This document shows positions 24,620 to 35,859 of a DNA stretch of 64,000 nt, in pieces. Every line of letters starts with the position of its first letter. Position 1 is the stretch's first letter. This DNA comes from Lamellibrachia columna. Taxonomy: Eukaryota; Annelida; Polychaeta; Sabellida; Siboglinidae. The stretch lies in assembly GCA_963662155.1 (NCBI GenBank), contig OY759268.1:4975701-5039700 (forward strand). Direction: 5' to 3'. The notes beneath the pieces are model-generated. The model had not been told where the DNA came from and ran no database searches. It was given only the letters and a program-made list of their open reading frames with translations. The position numbers and the translations under genes were made by a program.

Positions 24620-25668
24620 CACTGAAATCCATCAGCCAAGTATTGCTCCACTCGTTTTATTAGTTTAGATCGTCTTGTAGTTCACTCGTCTCAGTATCTG
24701 TCTTGCTCCACTCGTGTAATTAGTTTAGATCGTCTTGTAGTTCCCTCATGTCAGTATCTGTCTTGCTCCACTCGTGTAATTAGTTTACATCGTCTTGTAG
24801 TTCCCTCATGTCAGTATTTGTCTTGCTCCACTCGTGTAATTAGTTTAGATCGTCTTGTAGTTTCCTCGTGTCAGTATCTGTCTTGCTCCACTCGTGTAAT
24901 TAGTTTAGCTCGTCTTGTAGTTCCCTCATGTCAGTATCTGTCTAGCTCCACTCGTGTAATTAGTTTAGATCGTCTTGTAGTTCCCTCATGTCAGTATCTG
25001 TCTAGCTCCACTCGTGTAATTAGTTTAGATCGTCTTGTGGTTCCCTCATGTTAGTATCTGTCTTGCTCCACTCGTGCAATTAGTTTAGATCGTCTTGTGG
25101 TCCCCTCATGTCAGTATCCGTCTTGTTCCACTCGTGTAATTAGTTTAGATCGTCTTGTAGTTCCCTCATGTCAGTATCTGTCTTGCTCCACTCTTGTAAT
25201 TAGTTTAGATCGACTTATAGTTCCCTCATGTCAGTATCCGTCTTGCTCCACTCGTGTAATTAGTTTAGATCGTCTTGTAGTTGCCTCATGTCAGTATGTC
25301 TTGATTTTACAGTTTAGCAGACAATTATTAGCGAAAAGTCTTATGATCGATGTAGTGTCATCAGACATTTCACATACGAACAGTAGAGAGAGCATGGTCC
25401 CAGTACCATTCCTTGTGACACACCTGAGATGACCGGGGCTTCAGGTAAATCCGTCAACCACAACTCGCTGTCGTCTGGGTATTAAAAAGGCCTCGAACCA
25501 CCCAATGGTTTTGCTGTCCTGGTTGTAATGCTGATACCGAACAAAAGTTGATAAATGTTTATCTGCACTTATCGTTTCTTGTAATTTCTTGAAAAGGTGG
25601 CGTCGGTTGTACCAGAAGACTACAGTCCACGGGGTGGTGTACTTTAGAATATAGTTAAATATGCACAT
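24620..25668 (-). mobile_element. Second LINE family, RT fragment split by a 60-bp array
   Basis: On the minus strand: TIGWFEAFLIPRRQRVVVDG at 25.45-25.53 kb, then GVSQGMVLGP, then (after a slip) MSDDTTSIIRLFANNCLL near 25.33 kb. The catalytic FADD has become FANN. Next come repeated DTDMRELQDDLN*LHEWSKT units, and on the far side EWSNTWLMDFSVAK at about 24.62 kb. The order LFADD, LQDDLN.LHEWS, W.MDF is normal for a LINE RT, so the array lies in its native place in the ORF. Dead copy. Confidence 0.82.
24657..25300 (-). repeat. 60-bp minisatellite expanded inside the LINE RT ORF
   Basis: About 10.7 copies with exact 60-bp spacing (cagtatctgtcttgctccac marks each). On the minus strand each unit is 20 codons, MRELQDDLN, a stop, LHEWSKTDTD, carrying the same TAA in nearly every copy. 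Confidence 0.92.
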
Positions 25669-25774
25669 TGGTAGAAACTCAGAATTTATTACGCCGGTTG
25701 TGCATTTCTTGCATGTGTGCGCGTATGCACTACGCCCATATGTATGCCTAGTGTCATGTCAATGTGCTATGGGT

Positions 25775-25840
25775 TGTTGTTGGGGTTGGTTGTGACATGT
25801 GACAACCCCAAATGTTATTTGACAACCTACCCCAACAACA
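25775..25840. repeat. Inverted repeat, 19-bp arms
   Basis: tgttgttggggttggttgt at 25775-25793 pairs with acaacctaccccaacaaca at 25822-25840, with one mismatch and a 28-nt loop. A possible foldback element or short hairpin. No precursor-type context is seen. Confidence 0.6.
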
Positions 25841-28039
25841 CATGGCATAAAACTATCTGTCCTGAATTAACATGTGTAGTGCAAATGTTTTTTTTGTTAG
25901 CCCCTTGAGAGCTCACAAGCAATCCTACCGAACATGACAATCTCTTCAAACACAACTCAATACTACATTGTGCTGTATCATAAATATCAACATCTCAAAA
26001 GATTACTCACGGTATAAAAAAATTAGAACACGTCGCTAACTCGCCAACGTGTAGACGCGAAACAGAAATGTTCAAAAGGCAGACTTAGGTGAACTAAAGG
26101 CTCACCCCAGTCGTAATCCCGCACGCAACCGCCATCTGGCGGAACAGATATAGGCAGAGTGACAACCAACCCCGGTCTCCCCTATGGCACACAAACAAAT
26201 GTATTAGATACACCTGTCAGAATAATATTACTGATACAGTTGATTCTCATTGCTTACATGACTTCTCGACAGTTACATAAAGCAATACGTTCTTGGTAAG
26301 CAAGAACAGAATCATAGGAAATTACTATGAAGCCCATAACATGACATCATCGGCAGTCTTATGAATCTTCGCGCATTTCTCGCGGTTTCCGCCGAACTAG
26401 GGGAAGGCAGTGTTGAACGAAGCAGATCTTTGAGCCATTTGTCATTCTTTTTGATGCCTAGGGCGCAATCACATTCATAAGTTAAAATGGTTTTTACTCA
26501 CATAAACAACAATTATTAATATATCATTTTATACCTAGATAATATGTCTAGCATGCATAGATAATTATATCTAGATGATTCAAATAGGGTTGGTAAACTT
26601 ATCCCACACAAAGTGTTAGCCACAGTGCAGCGTAAGTTGCGTAAATGCTTTATTTATATAATTTACGTAGGCTTTGTATACAAAACTCGTAACAGCTCAG
26701 CCAACACATCTACCCAAATGTGTACAACACGTCTCTGACAAGTCTACACGCGTAATTAATAAATCAACACACTTAATTTATAGACTTATAGGTAAATCGC
26801 AACCAGTGTAATTAACTAGTATTATGTTGCCTTGAAGTTATCCGATGTCTCAGTTTGCTCGGAAAAATGAATTCCTTTGTGTATTTTGAGGTAAAGAATA
26901 CTCGTCTCCGTTGTTTAACCGCTGCTCAACAAAACTTCCTTTGGGTCTTGGGTGGTTCAATTAGCCCCGTTTCGACAATTAAGTTTATTTAATTAATTTC
27001 TCATTAATGCGTGAAGTGATATAAATAATCTTCTACTCACTGCATAGTTAAACCATTTGTAAGTGGCACAAACAACAAAGTCTGGTCACGTGTAGTGATA
27101 GTTTATACACCAGCGGACATTAATCACAATTCGTAAAAGTTTCGAAAAACATATAAAAACATACTTTTAGCTCACATGTTCTGACCATTGTGACAACCGT
27201 AACCTATTATAATCCAATTTTGTTCTAATAACATGTTCAATCATTGGCTGGCACCATGTAACTGTTGCTGCTGTAGTTTTCTGGGAAACATGGGTGGCTC
27301 AACTAACCCAGCGGCTCAACTAACACTGCCTTCCCCTACGTACTGTAGGGGAAGACAGTAGCGCTTGTAGAAGTTTCCGCTTATCTGCGTATTCGATTCC
27401 CTTCTATTGCATATTTTAGTTGTTATGCTTAAAAAGTCCAATACCATTCGACCGTATCCGATCAAAATTCCATGATGAACTATGCCCACTCCAAGGACGG
27501 GTATGGACACCACGACAGTGATACCATGCATCAAGTTTAGGAGATCTGTACTTGTATGCATGCTATTAAAACACTGGATCTGTGCAAATATAATGTGGCT
27601 AAACATAAATATACTAGCTATATCCCAGATTCACTATTATATATACGGCATACAAGAAATCAAACGTATAAACATATATTTAAAAGCAAACCTACGGCTA
27701 CATTTAAAATGTTTTATCATGCATTTCTACAGGCTAACTCTGACCAAGTAATTGATGGGCAAATTCTAAAATACCTAATTAGTAAAACCATTACTCATTG
27801 TTCTCTGAAAATTGTCAGTTAACACTGAATAATTCTTAAGACACAAAGGCGGCATTGAAGAAAATGACCTAATTTTTTTTTAAACAGATCAAAGTGAGAG
27901 CTCCATCAAAATTAAAAGTATATACCATAACACAACGTTGAGGACTTTAAAACATTTTAAAATAAGACACACAAAGTTGAGGATTTAAACCTTTCTAAAA
28001 ACAAAAACACAAGGTTTGCCGATTTCCTGTCGGTCTCCA
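25841..28039. other. Unique sequence, no gene identified
   Basis: Contains the palindromic CTCF-like site at 26129-26142. The overlapping small frames at 27316-27822 show no recognisable homology. Confidence 0.3.
26129..26142. promoter_or_regulatory. Palindromic CTCF-like motif
   Basis: ccgccatctggcgg is an almost perfect palindrome. Its minus strand (ccgccagatggcgg) matches 13 of 14 positions of CCASYAGRKGGCRS. Confidence 0.35.
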
Positions 28040-30975
28040 TTTGCCTGAGTATGCTACAGTCTAATGCTTCATCGGCATAAGTATACTACAGCATAATGCT
28101 CCAAATGTATGAGTATGCTACAGTGTAATGCTTCATCTGCATGAGTATGTTACAGTATAATGCACCATCTGCATGAATATTCTACCATCTAATGTTCCAC
28201 CTGCATGAGTATGCTACAGTCTAATGCTCTGTTTGCATAAGTATGCTACAGTCTAATGCTCTGTTTCATGAGTATGCTACAGTCTAATGCTCCATTTGCA
28301 AGAGAATGCTGCAGTCTGATGCTCCACTTGCATAAATATAATAGTGTAACACACCATTTGCATGAGTATGCTACAGTCTAATGCTCTGTTTGCATAAGTA
28401 TGCTACAGTCTAATGCTCTGTTTTATGAGTATGCTACAGTCTAATGCTCCATTTGCATGAGTATGCTACAGTCTAATGTGCCATCTGCATGATTATGCTA
28501 CAGTCTAATGCGCAATCTGCATGAGTATGCTACACAGTCTAATGCTCCATCTGTCTAATGCCCTGTTTGCATGAGTATGCTACAGTCTAATCCTCCATTT
28601 GCATGAGTATGCTACAGTCTAATGTTCCACCTGCATGTGTATGCTACAGTCTAATGCTCTGTTTGTATGAGTATGCTACAGTATAATGCTCTGTATGCAT
28701 GAGTATGCTACAGTCTAATGCTATGTTTGCATGAGTATGCTACAGTCTATTGCTCTGCTTGCATGACTATGGTACAGTATAATGTTCCATCTGTATGAAT
28801 ATGCTACAGTCTAATGCTCCATTTGCATGAGTATGCTACAGTCTAATGCGCCATCTGCATGATTATGCTACAGTCTAATGCGCAATCTGCATGAGTATGC
28901 TACACAGTCTAATGCTCCACCTGCATGAGTATGCTACAGCCTAATGCTCTGTTTGCATGAGTATGCTACAGTCTAATGCTCTGTTTCATAAGTATGCTGC
29001 AGTCTGATGCTCCATTTGCATAAATATAATAGTGTAATACTCCATATACATGAGTATGCTACAGTCTAATGCTCCATTTGCAAGAGTATGCTGCAGTATG
29101 ATGTTCCACTTGCATAAATATAATAGTGTAATACTCCATATACATGAGTATGCTACAGTCTAATGCGCCATCTGCATGATTATGCTACAGTCTAATGCGC
29201 CATCTGCATAAGTATGCTACACAGTCTAATGTGCAATCTGCATGAGTATGCTACACAGTCTAATGCTCCATCTGCATGAGTATGCTACAGTCTAATGCTC
29301 TGTTTGCATGAGTATGCTACAGTCTAATGCTCTGTTTCATGAGTATGCTAGTCTAATGCTCCATTTGCAAGAGTATGCTGCAGTCTGATGCTCCAATTGC
29401 ATAAATATAATAGTGTAATACTCCATTTGCATGAGTATGCTACAGTCTAATGTGCCATCTGCATGATTATGCTACAGTCTAATGCACCATCTGCATGAGT
29501 ATGCTACACAGTCTAATGCGCAATCTGCATAAGTATGCTACACAGTCTAATGCTCCATCTGCACGAGTATGCTACAGTCTACTGCTCTGTTTGCATGAGT
29601 ATGCTACAGTCTGTTTCATAAGTATGCTACAATCTAATGCTCTGTTTCATAAGTATGCTACAGTCTAATGCTCCATCTGCATGAGTAATGATACAGTCTA
29701 ATGCTCCATTTGTATGAGTATGCTACAGTCTAATGCTTTGTTTGCATGAGTATGCTACAGTCTAATGCTCCATTTGCATGAGTAATGATACAGTCTAATG
29801 CTCCATTTGTATGAGTATGCTACAGTCTAATGCTTTGTTTGCATGAGTATGCTACAGTCTAATGCTCCATTTGCATGAGTAATGATACAGTCTAATGCTC
29901 CATTTGTATGAGTATGCTACAGTCTAATGCTTTGTTTGCATGAGTATGCTACAGTCTAATGCTCCATCTGCACGAGTACGCTACAGTATGATGTTCTACT
30001 TGTATGAGTATGCTATAGTTTAATGTTCCGTCTGCATGAGTATGCTACAGTCTAGTGCTCCATTTGTATGAGTATGCTACAGTCTAAACCTCCGTTTACA
30101 TGAGTTTGCTACAGTCTAATGTTCCACCTGCATGAGTATACTACATTCTAAAGCTCCATTTGTATGAGTATTCTACAGACTAATGCTTTATTTGCATGAG
30201 TATGCTACAGTCTAATGCTCCATTTGTATGAGTTTGCTACAGTCCGATGCTCCACCTGTATGAGTATGCTACAATCTAATACTCCATCTGTATGAGTATG
30301 CTAGTCTAATACTCCATCTGTATAAGTAAATTAGAGTAAAAGGTACGTTCTTATATAGTGCGGTATCCAGTTCGCTGGACCGCTCAAAGTGCTTTACACT
30401 TCAAGTGCCAAGGACATTTCAACTTCTCTGGGAACCATTCAGCCATGCGCTGCAATTGCGCGAAGACTATTCGTTCACATTTCCATCATTGTCTGTATTG
30501 GTGGTAGTCATTTATACAACTGAGTGAATTGTGGCAAAGTGTGGTGATCAAACCTGCCAAAGGTTCGAAGAGACCGCAGTGGGATTTGAAACCGGGAGAG
30601 AGTATGCTACAGTCTAATGCTCCATTTGTATGAGTTTGCTACAGTCTAATGCTCCATTTGTATTAGTATGCTACAGTCTAATGCTCCATTTGTATTAGTA
30701 TGCTACAGTCTAATGCTCCATTTGTATTAGTATGCTAAAGTCTAATGCTCCATTTGTATGAGTATGCTACAGTCTAATGCTCCATTTGTATGAGTATGCT
30801 AGTCTAATGCTCTATTTGTATGAGTGTGCTACAATTTTAATGCTCCATTTGTATGAACACGCTACAGTCTAATGCTCCATTTGCATGAGTATGCTACAGT
30901 CTAATGCTCCATTTGTATGAGTATGCTAAAGTCTAATGCTCCATTTGTATGAGTATGCTAGTCTAATGCTGCCGG
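28040..30975. repeat. 32-bp minisatellite, ~80 degenerate copies
   Basis: Units resemble gagtatgctacagtctaatg plus ctcc/ctctg/cgccatttgcat. Length varies by small indels. Local blocks repeat as higher-order units, for example the three-unit pattern with atgagtaatgatacagtcta near 29,690-29,960. It is interrupted by a 260-bp interspersed element at 30.34-30.60 kb. Confidence 0.93.
30338..30598. mobile_element. Short interspersed element inside the 32-bp array
   Basis: Unique 260-bp insert with tagtgcggtatccagttcgc, then tggaccgctcaaagtgcttt, and ending in an imperfect gggatttgaaaccgggagag. I recall similar sequence as a high-copy non-autonomous repeat in several marine invertebrate genomes. 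The array resumes directly on both sides, so it inserted after array expansion. Confidence 0.6.
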
Positions 30976-31340
30976 CTGATAATGATGGAGCAATTGACAT
31001 CACAAACTGTGTGCTCACTGGTGCTGGTAAAACACTAAACATTTAATGTCTTGTAAAAACACACCTTGTGTTGACCATAACAAACTACACAAGTTGTAAT
31101 GTTGTCCTTGTGAACCAAATACGTTGCTGGGAAACCAGAGGAAATCACAGTTTCCAGTGAGAAATAGCCAAGAACCCAACAAAGTAGTTCTTTAAACATC
31201 TCAGGTCTTCTGGTCCACATTGGTCCCAAAATAAAAGTTAGGTCCAGTGTGCAGGTTCACTTACCCCAAAACACTACAACCCCGAGATTCTTGGCTAAAC
31301 AAAACAAGATGGTGACACGCTATGAGTTTAATTCCAGAAC

Positions 31341-31517
31341 TTATTTCCCACCTTGCACTGCTTGCATCAACTGTAACGAATCTTTGCCACTGAAGGTGAA
31401 AATCCCGATGTTTGTTTTCTTTGCATATTTTCCTTTTGGTGACCAGTGGTTGCCATTGGTGACAGCGCTGCACATGTGTGCTCCGACCTCCATGGCGGTG
31501 ATCTGACAACTGAAGTT
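31341..31517 (-). CDS. AARS2: AARS2-like terminal exon (C-Ala end, stop codon)
   Basis: Acceptor ttatcttgcag at 31518 onward, then 58 codons (NFSCQITAMEVGAHMCSAV, later SGKDSLQLMQAVQ) and TAA at 31341-31343. Enters in phase 0, matching the preceding exon. The pattern ITA..VG..MCSAV..G then G..SLQLMQA parallels the end of animal AARS2 (TAE.WA..VCS..GGK, then D.EAAL..A). The exon is intact. Confidence 0.65.
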   Translation of the reverse strand, partial: NFSCQITAMEVGAHMCSAVTNGNHWSPKGKYAKKTNIGIFTFSGKDSLQLMQAVQGGK

Positions 31518-31690
31518 CTGCAAGATAAATGCCAGATTCAGTAATTCTTCATTCATGCATTTCATTGGTTGCATAAAATCTCTACAGAAATTTTAAGATT
31601 GGCCCGTTTTTCAGGGTACAAACAAATTATCGATATTTATTGCTAATTAATCAAACTGGTGCAATTTACAGCCAAAATGTGTTAACAAAG

Positions 31691-31930
31691 TGCAATTTGT
31701 TAAAACTCCATCCTCAACTGATTTAGCTTATCGTAGATCTGGCTTGTTGATGTCCAAATATGCAGTGTGTGAATAGTCGCAGTCGATTTAATAAGCAAAT
31801 GTCTATTTTTTTTAAATCGTTGAAATAATTTATTATAGGTGTTGCATCTGGTCGCAAAATAGTGGATATCCAAAATGGTAAATACTGTACAGGTCGATAT
31901 GTATAAACATATAATGGTCAACTTATATGT
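31691..31930. repeat. Diverged ~230-bp interspersed repeat, copy 1
   Basis: Shares gatgtccaaatat, the aaatcgttga region and tagtggatatccaaaatggtaaa with 34.56-34.77 kb. Both lie in introns of the AARS2-like gene. A shorter related piece (ggtcgatattcataaaca) is near 34.19 kb. Confidence 0.5.
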
Positions 31931-31934
31931 CACC

Positions 31935-32525
31935 TTATATATAACTTGATGCTATTGTAGTATTAAATGTGATTCATCAAGATGTCTGAACAGTGGATGT
32001 GTTAGATTGTGTTCATATTATATAACTTGATGTTTTTGTAATAGTAATGTGATTCGTTAAGATATCTGAATAGTTGATTGATTCATTAAAATACCTGAAC
32101 AGTCATAGTGTTAGACTCGATACAGTTAGACTGGACACAGTTTATATATAACGTGATGTTATTGTAGTATTAAATGTGATTCATTAAGATAACTGAACAG
32201 TTGATGTGTTAGACTGGACACAGTTTACATTATATAACTTGATGTTATTGTAATATTAAATGTGATTCGTTAAGATATATGAACAGTCATAGTGTTAGGC
32301 TGGATACAGTTTATATTATATAACTTGATGTTATTGTAATATTAAATGTGATTCATTAAGATATCTGAACAATGGATGTGTTAGACTGGATACAGTTGAT
32401 ATTATATAACTTGATGCTATTGTAATATTAAATGTGATTCATTAAGATATCTGAACAGTTATAGTGTTAGACTAGATATAGTTTATATTATATAACATGA
32501 TGTTATTGCAATGTTTAATGTGATT
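31935..32525. repeat. ~88-bp minisatellite, 6-7 degenerate copies
   Basis: Unit marked by tatataacttgatgttattg and tgtgattcattaagatatct, with indels between copies. Intronic with respect to the AARS2-like gene. Confidence 0.8.
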
Positions 32526-32716
32526 TGAAGCACATCATAACTTTTTCTCAAGAAATTCAGTTGTTTTCACATGGAGTTGAAGCAAGCTGGATATTTTGAA
32601 AACCTTCGAAAGATATTTCTATGTTTTTTTTTCACTGAGAAAACGTTTCAAAGCAACAGGCTTGGTTGCATAGTTGCCTCCACGCAACCAGGTTCATGAA
32701 CATGGTCTCAACTTAC

Positions 32717-32827
32717 CTGTGGAATATATATGACACCCTGGATGATCTTCCGCTTCTCGTTGTCACTAGGTGGCACCAGAAGCACCAATGCCATAATCAG
32801 GTTTGTCGTGGCCAACACTGTGACTAT
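32717..32827 (-). CDS. AARS2: AARS2-like exon, C-Ala globular segment
   Basis: 111 nt, phase 0 to 0, between acceptor atctctgcacag and donor cag|gtaagt. It encodes 37 residues (IVTVLATTNLIMALVLLVPP, then SDNEKRKIIQGVIYIPQ). The hydrophobic strand followed by a basic GK-like turn and a CQVPQ-like end matches the position of that motif in alanyl-tRNA synthetases. No internal stop. Confidence 0.7.
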
Positions 32828-33019
32828 CTGTGCAGAGATAAGATTTGAATGCCAGGGCAGCCAATTTGAAACTACACCATTCTCAAGTGTATTGACCTGG
32901 GTCCATATCCAACAACAGATTTCCACAAACAACAAAACATGAGAACATTGGCATCATCCTAAAAAGGAGAAATGACTCGACCATGCCTTCAGAGTGACCA
33001 ATCACATGTCAGTGAAAAC

Positions 33020-33475
33020 AGTTTTGACCTTCGCCCCAGCAGGGAAGACGAAAAGGTCCAAATCAAAAACAATGCCGAGACGAGCGAAGGAAGAACTGAA
33101 GGCTGCTGGGCTGACATGGGACACAGCGGCAAGGAGAACCCAAGACAGAGAGAACTGAAGGCTGCTGGGCTGACATGGGACACAGCGGCAAGGAGAGCCC
33201 AAGACAGAGGGAACTGAAGGCTGCTGGGCTGACATGGGACACAGCGGCAAGGAGAGCCCAAGACAGAGGGAACTGAAGGCTGCTGGGCTGACATGGGACA
33301 CAGCGGCAAGGAGAGCCCAAGACATAGGGAACTGAAGGCTGCTGGGCTGACATGGGACACAGCGGCAAGGAGAGCCCAAGACAGAGGGAACTGAAGGCTG
33401 CTGGGCTGACATGGGACACAGCAGCAAGGAGAGCCCAAGGCAGAGGGAACTGGCGAGAACTTGTGTGAGCCGTTT
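33020..33475 (+). mobile_element. LINE ORF C-terminal scrap, expanded in place
   Basis: The plus strand reads GKTKRSKSKTMPRRAKEELK, then AAGLTWDTAARR.QDRE. It finishes beyond the array as GNWRELV*. This is the basic GKRKRGRPK..WRR..E.EL...G.TW..A...A.DR..WR.LV end common to many RTE/jockey-like LINEs. Only this tail is present. Confidence 0.7.
33105..33445 (+). repeat. 59-bp minisatellite made from the LINE C-terminus
   Basis: Six copies of a 59-bp unit (gaactgaaggctgctgggct, then gacatgggacacagcggcaa). Each encodes about ELKAAGLTWDTAARRAQDRG, with the frame shifting by one base per copy. Confidence 0.93.
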
Positions 33476-33609
33476 ATGTCACACCTGGACGAGGATTATG
33501 TATGTAAGTTATTCAACAGTTATACAAACAACTTGTGGAAGGATATAAATAGCAATTTCGTCAAAGCGTTAAAAATGTATTTAGAAAAGTCAAAGAACAC
33601 AGAAGTCAG

Positions 33610-34010
33610 CAAAGTTGACACAATTATGTAATTGTGTGTCTAAAAGATCTGACAAATGACAAGTCAAAGTTGACACAAATATATAATATTGTGAGTCTAA
33701 AAGATCTGACAAGTGGCAGATCAAAGTTGACACAAATATGTAATATTGTGAGTCTAAAAGATCTGACAAATGGCAGGTCAAAGTTGACACAAATATGTAA
33801 TATTGTGAGTCTAAGAGATCTGACAAATGTCATGTCAAAGTTGACACAAATGTGTAATATTGTGTGTCTAAAAGATCTGACAAGTGACAGTTCAAAGTTG
33901 ACACAAATATGTAATATTGTGAGTCTAAAAGATCTGACAAATGGCAAGTCAAAGTTGACACCAATATGTAATATTGTGAGTCTAAAAGACCTGACAACTG
34001 GCAAGTGAAA
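33610..34010. repeat. 57-bp minisatellite, ~7 copies
   Basis: Unit contains aaagttgacacaaatatgta and gagtctaaaagatctgacaa. As 57 is 19 codons, both strands stay open through it. Intronic, and no family is recognised in the translation. Confidence 0.92.
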
Positions 34011-34559
34011 GGTACAAAGTCTGATCGTTATAAAGTATTATTGTAAAATCATGCTATAAAGTTTAAATCAGAAATTTTTTTACATTTTGACCCACACAAG
34101 TGTGTTTTAGTGAACTACCATTTTGTTTTATAATTTGACTGTTATTTATTTAATTCAAAAGTTTTGGAGGAATGTCATGTTGAATGGCAAGGTCGATATT
34201 CATAAACAGATAATGGTCAAATTAAATTTGTTTAAATGTGCTTCACTAAAACACATTTGTACAGTGAAGATGTGAGAATATATGTTTATACTATGTAATA
34301 TGATTTGACACTACCATTGATCAGACCTTGTATCTCTAAAGGACCAATATTCAAATCGCCTTGCTCCCCTACAAATCCTGGATGACTGCGTTTAATCCCC
34401 CAGTTTTCCTTCATTGTATTTACAAAAAAATATGAAGAAGTCACGATAAACATGTTCTATATACGGACTTGGGATTTGTAAGTATTTTATAAAAAAAAAA
34501 TGTTGGCGTGATAATCCAAGTATATCCTCGACTCATTCAATCAGATCTATTTTTGGGGG
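34011..34559. other. Unique intronic AT-rich sequence
   Basis: Nothing recognised apart from a 35-bp piece shared with the interspersed repeat near 34.19 kb. Confidence 0.3.
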
Positions 34560-34770
34560 GATTATTTGAATTTTTTACAATTCACAAATCCAGTTCTTCT
34601 ATGTCCAAATATTCGTGGTTGGTCTAATCTTTTAAATGTGTGATTTTTTAAAAAATCATTGAAAGAATTGACTTTAGTGATTAGATCTGGTAAGGCTCTA
34701 AATAGTGGATATCTAAAATGGTAAACACTGTGCGAGTCAATGCGAATCATGGGCGTGACTTCCATCTTCT
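34560..34770. repeat. Diverged ~230-bp interspersed repeat, copy 2
   Basis: See copy 1 at 31.69-31.93 kb. Copy 2 carries a 67-codon minus frame (VYHFRYPLFRALPDLITKVN) that could be decayed element coding, not assignable. Confidence 0.45.
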
Positions 34771-34989
34771 CGCCAATCGTATGACAAAGTTATGAAATTT
34801 CATCGTGATTTTTCAGCGTTTCCATTTTCACTTTAATTAACGTTTGAGTAAACATTAAGTAATTTAATAGTTTGTCTGATGATTTCACAAACAAAATATA
34901 CAACAGTTGCGCTAACGAGCTAGCATATTGCAGTGGATAGTAGGTACATTTTATTTTTTTGCAAAATGAATTTGAAATAAGACTAGTGA

Positions 34990-35420
34990 AAACATTGAAT
35001 TGAGGAGGGACCTTTAATTGAATTGAGGAGGGACCTTTAATCTAATTGAGGGGGGACCTTTAATTGAATTGAGGAACCTTTAAGATAATTGAGGGGGGAT
35101 CTTTAAGAGAAATGAGGGGGACCTTTAAGAGAATTGAGGAGGGACCTTTAAGAGAATTGAGGAGGGACTTTAGGAGAATTGAGGAGGGATCTTTAGGAGA
35201 ATTGAGGAGGGACCTTTAATCAAATTGAGGAGGGACCTTTAAGATAATTGAGGGGGATCTTTAAGATAATTGAGGGGGACTTTTAAGAGAACTGAGGGAG
35301 ATCTTTAAGAGAATTGAGGACGGACCTTTAGGAGAACTGAGGGGATCTTTAAGAGAATTGAGGGACCTTTAAGAGAATTGAGGATGGACCGTTAAGAGGA
35401 TTGAGGAGCAACCTTTAACT
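34990..35420. repeat. ~23-bp minisatellite (ttgaggagggacctttaa), ~18 copies
   Basis: Degenerate units with gagggacc/gggggatc cores and small indels. Confidence 0.92.
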
Positions 35421-35571
35421 AACGCTGCCAATCTGTACAAACTCACGTGAATGTGAATATATTCTTTACTCAACAAGAATTATTCAATATAATGGGTGAA
35501 CTGTTTACTGCAATGATTCAATATAAACAAATTCCCTAAAGTGGGGTGTCTACCCGTCAGGGGAATCTTAC

Positions 35572-35700
35572 CTGTCGAAGGTCATCTTTAACTGATTTGT
35601 TATTCTCTGCACTATGGACGTTGATCTGGAGCGATTGTAGCACCCTCTCTATGTCGTCACGGTCAATCTTTGACAGCAAAATGTCTTGTGCTGACAAACT
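35572..35700 (-). CDS. AARS2: AARS2-like exon, C-Ala helical segment
   Basis: 129 nt, phase 0 to 0, with acceptor tgattacattacag and donor cag|gtaaga. It encodes SLSAQDILLSKIDRDDIERV then LQSLQINVHSAENNKSVKDD and LRQ, an amphipathic charged helix. No internal stop. Truncated paralogous copies of its 5' half lie at 37042-37100 and 39574-39632. Confidence 0.72.
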
Positions 35701-35859
35701 CTGTAATGTAATCAGACTTCATTATTGACCTGCCACAGAGTCTTCTTTTTCAAAATGCGACCAGCAATTTTAATCAGCCACCTGTCAAGCTATGCAATAC
35801 GGCCGCCCATCAATTACAGGCTGGGATTGAATTCCTGGCTATTATTCTGTGATACTATT

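Noticed and set aside
24818..25432. Plus-strand ORFs with SCSTRVISLDRLVVPSCQYL repeats
   Set aside because: Antisense of the 60-bp array within a minus-strand LINE RT. The meaningful reading is on the other strand.
28040..30975. Regular ~32-bp repeats resembling a CRISPR array
   Set aside because: There are no distinct unique spacers. The whole unit repeats, length drifts, no cas genes are present and the genome is eukaryotic.
32989..33438. Three overlapping 118-149 codon minus-strand ORFs rich in PSVPSVLGSP
   Set aside because: They are antisense readings of the 59-bp array that derives from a LINE C-terminus on the plus strand.
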